A DNA stretch of 64,000 nucleotides from Nepenthes gracilis (Eukaryota; Streptophyta; Magnoliopsida; Caryophyllales; Nepenthaceae): assembly GCA_033239525.1 (NCBI GenBank), contig BSYO01000003.1, positions 22,275,716 through 22,339,715 on the forward strand, given 5' to 3'. A program made the position numbers and the translations under genes. This document shows positions 54,617-64,000 of the stretch, one piece after another. The notes below the pieces were generated by a model. The model was not told the origin of the DNA and searched no databases. It saw only the letters and a list, made by a program, of their open reading frames with translations. Every line of letters starts with the position of its first letter. The stretch's first letter is position 1.

Positions 54617-55842
54617 TGCTACTGCCCATTGTATTATCTCTAAATCCACGCTTCAGCTTTACCTCCATGGGTGTGATGCCCATTGTTTCAGTTTGTTTGT
54701 GGGTTTTTTGGTGATCTGTGTTTTTGAGTTTGTTGATTTCCTCTTGCCTCCTCTCCTATATCGTGGGACTACTGTAGAAATTGGTGTTGTTAGTGGAATA
54801 TTGGGAAATATAGGGCAACATGGTACTGCCTGCCAACTTGACTTGATCAACGACTTGGGTTCGATTCCCTCTGGTTTTCTGTCCCCATACCATCATACCC
54901 ATGAAGAAAAAAGGAGTTTAATGGACATATCCCAGTTATTACATTTGGATTACCCATTTGCATCTCCCCACCAATAAAAACAGCTCCCTTTTGTGGAATT
55001 TCTTTGAGTATTTTCTAGAATTTTGCTTTGTGTTCACCTAACCCCACTTTGGGCGAATATAGCTAAAGGACTGGGAAGCTGCCTTAAGATAAAGTGAAAA
55101 CACTCATGTAGCTGGTGTCTTTTCTATCATAAACATTGTGGTTGCACTGAAGCCTGGAACTAAGTGGGTATTGTACATGCACTCTTGAAAGCTCAAACTA
55201 TGTTCCAAAATATTATTTGTTGTTATTTTGTAATATGCTAGAGCTATGCTAAACCGTTGCAGTGTTCAAACCTCTAATGAATTTCTTACACGTGCAATTT
55301 CATGTCCTGCTGTGGCTATAAATGGGCTCATGAATTTCCTCTATGTGTTGATGATTTGTCTGCTCTTAATACTTGTTGCAATATGGAGTTACCACAATTC
55401 TCCATAGGCAATAGCGTATAGCGATTTGGATCCCTCATTTTGTTTCAGGGAAACCCTAATGACTTGGAAACTGCATATAATGTTTCAACCAAACATGTAG
55501 AAAGTAACACGGAGTTACCAGAATCCTTTCTGGCCTTTTTTATGATTGTTTGATGCTTAATGTTGGATTATAAGCTATTAGGTCAATTAAACTAGAAAAG
55601 TGATTAAATCTCCTAATGTTGGTGTTCTTTTGCAATTCCTAATGTTTTGGAGGCCTCTTAAGCACATATTAATACTATTCTCATTAGGAACTTCAAGCGC
55701 CTATATTAAAAGAGCCTACCTCCACTGCATTATGTTCCATTCTGTTGTTTTGTGATTTTGGTCCCATTCCATGAAACAGAACCATCCACATTAACCTTGT
55801 TATAGTAATTGATTTGTCGATGGATTCATTGATGTAACTCAG
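53502..55842 (+). other. SMC1 intron 1
   Basis: GTAATT to GTAACTCAG, 2.3 kb. It contains a compound GT/GA microsatellite (54562-54616). The ORFs in it (54423-54977) are microsatellite artefacts. Confidence 0.85.
54562..54616. repeat. (GT)n(GA)n microsatellite
   Basis: About 15 GT units pass into about 13 GA units. Likely polymorphic in length. Confidence 0.95.
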
Positions 55843-56079
55843 GGTGATGTGGAGTCAATTGCATCTAAGAATCCCAAAGAACTTTCTGCACTTGTTGAAC
55901 AGATTTCTGGATCCGAGGAACACAAGAGGAGCTATGAGGAATTGGAGGAACAAAAAGCCATGGCTGAAGAAAAATCAGCACTTGTTTACCAAAGAAAGAA
56001 AACCATAGTAATGGAGAGGAAACAGAAGAAGGAACAGAAGGAAGAAGCTGAGAAACATCTTCGCTTGCAGGAAAAATTG
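55843..56079 (+). CDS. SMC1: SMC1 exon 2: start of coiled coil
   Basis: Residues 147-225. It starts GDVESIASKNPKELSALVEQ, the conserved segment after ARNFLVFQ in SMC1, then SGSEEHKRSYEEL and a Lys/Glu-rich coiled-coil arm. Phase 0 at both ends (acceptor CTCAG, donor TTG|GTAAAA). Confidence 0.9.
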
Positions 56080-56422
56080 GTAAAAAGTATTAAGTTTTAA
56101 ACTTTCTGCAAAGATCTCCAGCTTGATGTTATTGGCCTCATTTTTGGGGCATTGTCTGGGAGATGATTAATTGTTAAAAAGTTCCCGTAATTCAGTTTGC
56201 AGGAATGTGTTCCCTTGGTTTTTCCATAGTTTTCCAGGTTCCTTTATAATCTGTTTTTTTCACAGTAAGCAATGAGATATAGGCATACTGTAGTGCTGAC
56301 TGCTTTGTGGTGTAGATTTCAATAGTCTCCATGGGCTTTTGAAGCCTGGATGTAGTTTAATTGTCTTCAACTCTGTGACTTTGTTATTTCTTCTCCCTGA
56401 CTTGTTACTTGCATTGTTGCAG

Positions 56423-56656
56423 AAATGTTTGAAGATGGAGCACTTTTTATGGCAAATATTCAACATAGAAAAGGATATTAACAAGACAAATGAGGAGCTT
56501 GAAGCTGAGAAGAAAAGCCAACAAGAGCTTGTCCATCAGTTAGCCCATCATGAACGGGAAAGACGGGAGAAGGAGAAAGAGCTGGCTAAATATCAAAAAG
56601 AGATAAACAAGTGTGAAAAGAAGATTTCAGAGAAAAACAGTAAGCTTGACAAGAAT
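56423..56656 (+). CDS. SMC1: SMC1 exon 3: coiled coil
   Basis: Residues 226-303. KCLKMEHFLWQIFNIEKDI matches the KRERFLWQLYNIENDI segment of Arabidopsis SMC1, followed by a heptad-rich Glu/Lys/Gln coil to SEKNSKLDKN. Phase 0 at both ends (GTTGCAG, AAT|GTAAGT). Confidence 0.9.
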
Positions 56657-58557
56657 GTAAGTATGCCCAGTTTCTTTCTTGACAAAATCATAAAATATTA
56701 ATTTGTTTGGTGACTCTTGTGTGGCTGTCTATTATTTGATAAATTTTATTTTTACCCATAAGATCTATATCCAGATTTTTTCCTTTGCTACTTTTATTTT
56801 TAAAAATGCAGTGACATGCCAACATAAAGTGGAAAATCTGCTTATTTTACAATAGATGGTAGAAGTGTTAGCTTCTATTATCTTGAGCTTTTCGCATCTA
56901 GTACAGTTAGGCACCATTAGTATATGCTTTTGTGAAGTAGCCTTCCAACAAAGTCCCCCAGCAAAAGAAAGAAAAACCATGCACAGGCCCCCAGATGGCG
57001 ACTAATCTTCAAGTACTGGCCTTGGTATGCTACTTAGATTTTGATGCAGTGAATGGGAAGAGATTCAGCATATTGCCATGGTGGATCTAGGACCCGGATC
57101 AAAGTGACCAATTGGGTGGAGCAATCATCTATCTGGTCAAATGTTGAGAATATGTACATTCATGTTTATTTCTCTAACAATAAATGTGTTAGTACTGCAA
57201 TTACGACCTTGTTTAGGGAGTGGTGCAACTTTTAAATCTAATGGATGCTGGGTCTCAGCTTCTGAACTTGTCTTTTATGCATAGCCTTGTGTTTGGGACT
57301 GCATATGTGCATAGCTGAGTCTAGTACAGTGCGGTTCAAGCTTGACTAGTGAACTTAACAAGCTTAAAATAAGGATTGATACCTTGTTAATAGTCTCAAA
57401 TTGAGTTCCAATAAGCTTCAAATTGAGGAATCATGAGTTGAGCTCAGCCTCCGTTTATTGTCCATAGTGAGTCAAGGTTTTGCTTCACGTTGCCTAGAAA
57501 AATTAAATGTAGCTTCTATAATATTTGGGTGTATCATAAATTCTCCTAACAAATAAAAAGATATTTATTGTGTTAAAAGGCTGGAAAGTGCTGATTAGAG
57601 TGTAGCTATATTTACTTTATCGTAAATTACTGCCACCTTTTAGGAATGCATACAGAAAATAATTTTAATGGGCTATTAAAAAATGGGGTCTTATGATTTG
57701 AGCCTCCACTATGCTAAGGTATCTCAAAGTTGACTGGGTAAGCTTGGTACACGTAGTGTCTGTGACCTAGGTTTAATGGGATTAATTGGGATACATACTA
57801 AGAAGTGATAGATATATCATGTGCAAGAGCTTTTTTGAATCAGCATCATATGAACATATAATATATGGCTTCCAATGATACTTTGAATTTATAATGTGTA
57901 AGTTTTATGTTCTGTCAGTGCCTTTCGGTTGTTTAGACCTGCTGAGTTCCCAGGTCAGGCCCATTCCTATTTGAGGTATTTTCCACTTTGGGTGGAAGAT
58001 GTGAGATGTATTCGGTCATGATCCCCGTTCCGCATTGTTGTGTCCTCGTAAAGGTGCCTCAAAGGGAGAAGGAAGCCTTCCCACTTTTAAATAATATGCC
58101 ACCTCTTCATTTAAATAATGTGGAATAATCTATTCCACAATATAGTTCCCAGTAAAGAGGTGTCATGCTGTTTTGTTGGGAGCATCTGTATGAATTCCCA
58201 CGGATAGTGTTATTGTTGAGTTCTGAGATCGGGCTAGTTCCATTCAAGGTGTTGTCTACTATGGGTGAAGGCATGAAATGCAACGGTTGCTGATCCCGTC
58301 CCGCACCTTTAGAAATGGAGAAAGAATCCTTTCCACTTAAAAGTAGGAGGCCACTTTTTCACTTAACCATTGTGGGACAATCCATCCCCACAACAAGGTT
58401 ATTTCTTGTGGTGTGCAAAAGTCTCTAGGATTGTGGGAAATTAATGTTATGCATTATATAATTACTTGTGTGTTTTTTATGACTTTAAGACCCTTGCTAG
58501 TGTTTTATTCTTAAGCCTGAGTATAGAAGCTAATGTTTTTCAGCATCATTTTTACAG

Positions 58558-58796
58558 CAACCTGAACTTCTGAAACTGAAGGAGGAAATATCCCGCATAA
58601 AATTGAAGATAAAAAACACCAATAAGGAGCTTGATAAAAAGAAAGAAGAAGGAAAGAAGCATCATTCTAAAATCAAAAAGCTTCAGGATGATTTGTCAGC
58701 TCTGATTGACCGTCTGAAGGATCTGGAAGGCCAAGTTCAAGATGTTGGAGGAAGGATTCAATTAGCTGACACTGAGCTACAGGAATATTATCGGAT
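58558..58796 (+). CDS. SMC1: SMC1 exon 4: coiled coil
   Basis: It starts QPELLKLKEEISRIKLKI, equal to the QPELLRFKEEIARIKAKI region of Arabidopsis SMC1, and ends ELQEYYR with a split codon (phase 2, AT|C). The 239 nt exon joins exon 5 in frame to give RIKEEAGK. Confidence 0.9.
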
Positions 58797-60587
58797 GTAA
58801 GATTTTTGCCGTGTTGATTATTAATATTGTTATTACTATTTTTTCATTTTGTATTTGTGAGAAAATAATTCATTCTTATTGATTAGTAGCAAGTTTGTTC
58901 ACAAAATTAGAGAAGAAGTTGGTGATTATGGAAAAATGACTTATTGATTGAGGTGCATCATGAACCTTGATGTCCGGCATGCTGCTAAAAGCTTTGTTTA
59001 CACACTGGTGGATTTTTTATGGTTCTGTACAATGGATAAGTAGAGTACATATTAAATATCAGTTGAAAAAAGACTTCATACCTCCCCCCCTTTTGCCATA
59101 ATTATCATGGGTGGAATGTTTCAGTTCCCAACATCTAAGGGTAATGGAAGGGCAGCTCGGGAAAGCCATAAACAATTTGTTGATGTGGTAGCTTGAATGG
59201 CTGATATGGTTATAATGTAAGTGTTTGCTGATGACTATGATCTTGCATGAGGGTAAAAAGAAAATTGGTGAAGGTTCAAGGAGGAAAGGGCAATGGTTAA
59301 CGGGTTAAAATTTGTCCTTCCGTTGGATTACAGTGTGGTTAAATTTTGTGCCCCAGGGGCAATGCAGTAGCATCTCAAGCTCAAGCTTGAATCAATGAAT
59401 CTTAGTTTATAATATTGGCAAAAATCTAAAGGCCATTTTCTTCATATATTTGGCCATGAATTCATGCATGGATCTGTTCAAATGGATATCATTGGAATGC
59501 TCTATGACCCTAGTTTCCAATGCATCAAGTTTTGTGCAATTTGAAGCATTCTAGAAGAAGTTATAACCAAAATGCTACATCTGGTTATATTTACCTGAGA
59601 TTAATCTTTGTTGATGTTTTAATAAATCCTATGCTTTGTTATTTGTTTTTAATTTGTCTAGTGTCAGAAGAGTCAAGATCCAATATTAGTATCTATGTGT
59701 TGAGTTGGAAATGTTAATCTTGGGTAATAAACTAGTTAGATGCATTAGGATTTGCCTATTCCTTGAGGGAAGTTAACATGTTATTCTTAAAAGCTTCTTC
59801 AATCTTTCCTAAGGGAGTGAATTTTATTAATGAAATTTCAGATTTGATCTCTTGGATAAGAGCATCTCCTAACTCTATATCTCTTTAGTGGATTCCATTG
59901 AGTTTTGAGTTGTATGCCCATATCTTTTTGGTGGACTCCTAGAGAGAGGAAATTTCCTTGTTACACCCACTATCAATGGGGTGTGAATTTGCCACTATTT
60001 ATGACTGCTTGCTGGAAGGTTCTGGTGGTCATTGACAATCTCTGATAGGGTCCCACCAACAGCCGGCCAGTGATGGTGCTTTTGAAAAGCTAATGGGTGA
60101 CGGCAATAGGGATCAAGGGAATCCTGTCTTTTGCTATTGTTGTCTTGTTGCCTTGAAGTGGAAAAGGAAAAGAACTCTGAAGAGAAGGAAGCAAAAGAAG
60201 GCATTTGGCTTCTTTATGCCTCGAGAAATTATTCTTCCCTTCAAATTTTCCGCCATGCTTGGTACAACAGGAGTAAATTTTGGTTGGGGGGGGGGGGTTG
60301 GATTACTTGTGTGACATTCCTCCCTAACCCTATATTGAACGTGCACTATGTTTTAACTGTATATGTTCTTATGTGTTGGGAAGCAAATGGACAAGAGTAA
60401 GTTCTTCAATTTTATGACCATAATCAAACCATGCGTAACCATTGTAAACTAAAACTTCCACTTTTCAGATTTAATAGGATGGTTTAGTTGGATATCATCC
60501 CGGGTAATATGAAGTCAAAATAGTGAAATATCAAATGTATTATCCCCGACAGTTGGTGTTTTATCTACATGGACCTTTTCTTCCTGG

Positions 60588-60619
<32 letters not shown>

Positions 60620-61664
60620 TATGTCCTACCATGTAGTATTTTCAGCGGAATGCTGTTCTCTTTCAATTTTGATGAGTTTTCATTTGCTCCCTTCATTTTC
60701 CTTCACAGAAGACCAACTCTTGGAGTATTGTTTTCATCCATATACTTGGGCTATCACAAAAGGAAAAGGACTGTTTTAATGACATTTCTGCATGGGCAAT
60801 ATCCTCTTGGTGTCTTTTCGTCATTTATTTCTTTTTAATATGGTCACCCTCCTCCAGTGGAACAAGAAAATCTTTGAGTTTGAGATTTGATGCAACAATA
60901 ATATTGCTCCATTTAAAATGGATTTCACTGGTTCAAACTATGAAAACATCCTCACTAAATGTATACAGCTGGTTATACTTGACATTTCTTAAACCCCAAG
61001 ATATTTGAGCCTCATGTATCTGACATCCTTTTTAGAAGAAGAGCTATCACCAAATCTTCAACAATCAAATGTCATTTTCCCATTTCCACATGACTTCCTT
61101 TTTGTACACATACAAAGCCATGGCATTGGTATCCTGATCTAGTAATTATGGACAACAAGAACAAGAATTAATTTGTTTTGAAAAAAATGAAGCAGCTGCA
61201 TTGAGACAGATCGAACTTCCTGATTCACTATGAAACTCTATGTTACACAGCCTTAACGTTGTATTTAACTGGTTTTGATTCTACTTTGTTGTAATAATTA
61301 TTCATTGTATTCTGTCTGTCTTTCTTAGAATTGGCGTAACAACTATAATTATCTTTTTCTCCACTTAGCCTTCTCTTTCTACATGAATGAGAATATATGA
61401 TATTTTTCTTGTATTTTTTTTTTGTTTTGAGGGGGTGTTTCTTTTTTTATTCTTTTTGGGGAATACAGGTTGTTGTAGATATCATCATCACTTGAGGAAA
61501 TTTGACATATGCTGCATTACTTAAAACTTGTAATCTGTTAGTTCATGTTGAACGAATTTATGAAGTAGTGAGTTTTCCTCCCATTTTCAGGTATAGAATG
61601 GTGGAATTGATTCTTTTTCACATTTCTGTCCTGCATTTTAACATATAATATGATAATGTTTCAG
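58797..61664 (+). other. SMC1 intron 4
   Basis: GTAAGA to GTTTCAG, 2.9 kb. It has a GA microsatellite at 60587-60612 and a G run near 60287-60298. No exon or gene of its own is seen. Confidence 0.8.
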
Positions 61665-61931
61665 CAAGGAGGAGGCTGGGAAGAGGACTGTGAAGCTCAG
61701 GGATGAAAAAGAGGTTCTGGATAGGCAACAGAATGCTGATATTGATGCTCTAAAGAATTTAGGGGAGAATCTTCAGCAGTTGGAAGGTCGCTTGGAAGAA
61801 CTCAATTCACAAGAGGAGGAAATGCAGACAAGACTGAAGAGAAGTCAAGATGCATCCAATAAGCACCAGGAAGAGATGATCCAGTTGAGAAATGAACTAG
61901 AAGTGATGCAAAGAAAGCATCAAGGGTCTAG
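61665..61931 (+). CDS. SMC1: SMC1 exon 5: coiled coil
   Basis: It encodes KEEAGKRTVKLRDEKEVLDR, then DALKNLGENLQQLEGRL, a continuous coiled coil matching the KEEAGMKTIKLRDEHEVLER region. It ends in a split codon (AG|G). The donor AG|GTTTGC is weaker than the others. Confidence 0.88.
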
Positions 61932-62069
61932 GTTTGCTTTTATGATGCTCAACTTTTGCTTGTTGAGATTAATTTGCTTGGCCATATACACCCTCAATTG
62001 CTTTAGTTTAACTGGATGTCCTGTGTTAAGTCTGTTGCACTGGCTGTCTTTTATTTATTTTTAATACAG

Positions 62070-62340
62070 GAATAAATCTGATTCCCTGAAACTCAAAATT
62101 GGAGAGTTGGAAAACCAATTACGTGAATTGAAGGCTGATAGGCATGATAATGAGAGGGATGCTAGATTATCCCAAACCGTTGATACTCTCAAGCGCCTGT
62201 TTGCTGGTGTTCATGGTCGCATGACAGATCTTTGTCGGCCAACCCAAAAGAAATACAACCTAGCTGTCACTGTTGCTATGGGAAAATTCATGGATGCAGT
62301 GGTTGTTGAGGATGAACATACAGGAAAAGAATGCATTAAG
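62070..62340 (+). CDS. SMC1: SMC1 exon 6: end of coil and start of hinge
   Basis: It starts inside codon AG|G and encodes [20 protein letters not shown], then the hinge start [18 protein letters not shown] (about residue 520 on), [20 protein letters not shown] and EHTGKECIK. The hinge is the SMC1-SMC3 dimer interface. The donor ATTAAG|GTATCA is phase 0. Confidence 0.92.
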
Positions 62341-62876
62341 GTATCACTTGAATATCTTCTCTGTTTGAAGTCCGAACAAAGCAAATGACTACATATATAT
62401 AGGTGACACAGCTTATCCTCTAAGATTGTGTTGTGGATCAAATTCCTTAATGTGGATCTCAGTTTATACCTTTCTTTCTTCTTCCTACAATGGCTACAAA
62501 GGAATGGTTATTCTCTCTTCCTGGATCATCTTTAGGAACGACTAATCTTCCAACCAGTTCCAGTTCTTGCACACCTTTTTGTTATTAATATGAATGTTTG
62601 TTTGTGCCTGTATCGTGTGCTAGTAGGTGCATGCTCACTTTCACTAGGTAGGATTTAGAATCTAAGTAGAAGCTGTGAGGAATTGCTTATATTTACCTGC
62701 AGCATTTGACCATTTCACTGAAATTTTATTGTTACAGCCTTGAAATTCTGAAATTTATAGATTTAGGTTGAATTTGAGTGTATCATTGGTATGTTAATCT
62801 TTGATGGTGATTATTATAGTTTTTATTCAGTCGATCTGATGCAAAATTCTTCTCTTTGTTTTTTCCTTCTTTTCAG

Positions 62877-63001
62877 TATTTGAAGGAGCAAAGACTTCCG
62901 CCACAGACATTCATACCTGTTAAGTCAGTCCGTGTGAAGCCTGTCATTGAGAGGTTACGGACACTAGGTGGTACTGCAAAGTTGGTTTATGATGTTATTC
63001 A
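62877..63001 (+). CDS. SMC1: SMC1 exon 7: hinge; followed by a U12-type donor
   Basis: The acceptor CTTTTCAG is followed by [20 protein letters not shown], then [18 protein letters not shown] and two bases of the next codon (CA). Arabidopsis SMC1 continues Q-FDPELEKAV; here no GT donor follows. The bases after the exon are ATATCCTTC, the U12 AT-AC 5' splice site. Reading on instead would give YPSSMFF and a stop. Phase 2. Confidence 0.85.
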
Positions 63002-64000
63002 ATATCCTTCTTCGATGTTTTTCTAATTTGACCCATATCTGCTGCTCATATAGCTTTTTAATTTGTAATTCACTAAGTTGCATTTTATTTCTAATCAATT
63101 TGAACGCTGGGGGATGGGATACAGTGCTCTGTACATTTTGCAGTGCACCTCACTCATCAAATTTTTTGAAATTTTTGTTAAATAAAGGTAGCCCATCACG
63201 CGAGCTCCCAAATCATGGGTTTGGGAGGGTCTTATGTTTTCTTAAACACATCTATGATATTCAAAAGCAGGAGTAATCTGCCACTGTTAACTGATAATTG
63301 TTTGACCATGGTCATTACTTTGATGCATAAGGAAATCTGACAAAGGACTGAGAAAAAGTTAAGCTGCTGACAGAGTGTCAGTATTTAGAATGACTCTTCA
63401 TTTTGCGGAACCATATAGAGGTGGATATTTACATTTTCTTTGGGTAGAGTTATGTTCTTTTGGAACTTTCAGGTCAAGTCAAACTAACACAAAACTATCT
63501 TCCATCATGAAAACATTTGTTGATATGTAAAGTGCGGTTGAAAGAACTTAGAGGCAGAAGTTTAAGATAATGTGGGGTTTATTTTTACAGTAGACTAGAA
63601 TTGCCATGTTTTGATGACGCAAGTGTGTTTTCTTAAGTTTGTGAGTGGCAATTAAAGATGGAAAATGCACCACCACATCCTGATTAAAATTCCCACCTGA
63701 ATAGGTGTTATTTCACAATTTTGTTCAACCTTAGTTTAACTGAGTAACATCAATTAAAAGATTTCATTTATTGTTAATCCAACATCATCCACCTACACTA
63801 ACTGAATGTAGGACCACCACCAGTAACCAACTCTACCTTGTACTGGCCATCATTTACCAACCATCAGGAACATTATTCCCCTGCATATCAGCACTACCAT
63901 CACCACGTAACCACCATGAGTTCTCCACATATTTAGTATTTAATTTACAGTTGCAGAGCTGCACGGCAGTTCCGGAATCGGCAACTATCAGAATCAACAG
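63002..64000 (+). other. SMC1 intron 7 (U12-type AT-AC), runs off the window
   Basis: It begins ATATCCTTC. No FDPELEKAV-like exon is found before the window ends, so the branch site and the AC acceptor lie beyond. The ORF at 62968-63276 is not coding. Confidence 0.65.

Noticed and set aside
54423..54977. ORFs with Cys-Val and His-Thr repeats in SMC1 intron 1
   Set aside because: Translations of the GT/GA microsatellite.

Overview
The window is nuclear DNA from a flowering plant. It holds two spliced genes whose proteins match plant families: a TOM1-like VHS/GAT protein and the cohesin subunit SMC1. They have canonical plant introns and sit in a dense, nested field of LTR retrotransposons with plant-type primer sites. 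I cannot name the species. No bacterial operon, CRISPR, rRNA or tRNA gene is visible.

Layout. 1-1.0 kb is AT-rich and featureless. 1.0-9.65 kb is a decayed Ty3/gypsy element (A, minus strand: gag, protease, RT, RNase H, integrase). Its gag is split by a 3.4 kb solo LTR (4878-8270) flanked by TAGTG duplications. Element A's own 5' LTR is cut at 9653 by a second old gypsy element (B, minus, about 9.65-16.7 kb, tRNA-iMet-type primer site). 16.7-23.4 kb holds LTR remnants, a compact two-LTR element with a 437 bp interior (C, minus) and a MITE-like element. Element D (23450-29677, plus) is a non-autonomous LTR element with no gag-pol and several tandem arrays. It ends about 185 bp before the probable TATA box of the TOM1-like gene.

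The TOM1-like gene (exons 30068-30562, 38368-38646, 40359-40805, plus) has a 7.8 kb first intron. That intron contains element E (30737-34923), an LTR element carrying an intronless, broken copy of a chloroplast PHT4-type (ascorbate/phosphate) transporter coding sequence, and a separate solo LTR (35962-37294). Its second intron holds a MITE-like element filled with TAA repeats. Its last exon ends in a 48-residue tandem duplication.

41.2-51.6 kb holds LTR debris and element F (42035-51564, minus), a gypsy element with both LTRs, TATAT duplications, a primer site resembling tRNA-Asp, broken gag-pol and a long region between pol and the 3' LTR that carries antisense ORFs. SMC1 begins at 53064 (plus) and runs off the right edge: seven exons are visible, and the seventh intron starts with a U12-type AT-AC donor.

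The two host genes are unrelated in pathway: TOM1-like proteins sort ubiquitinated membrane cargo, and SMC1 acts in sister-chromatid cohesion. Nothing here suggests co-regulation. The main story is the history of nested transposons and their contact with the TOM1-like gene.
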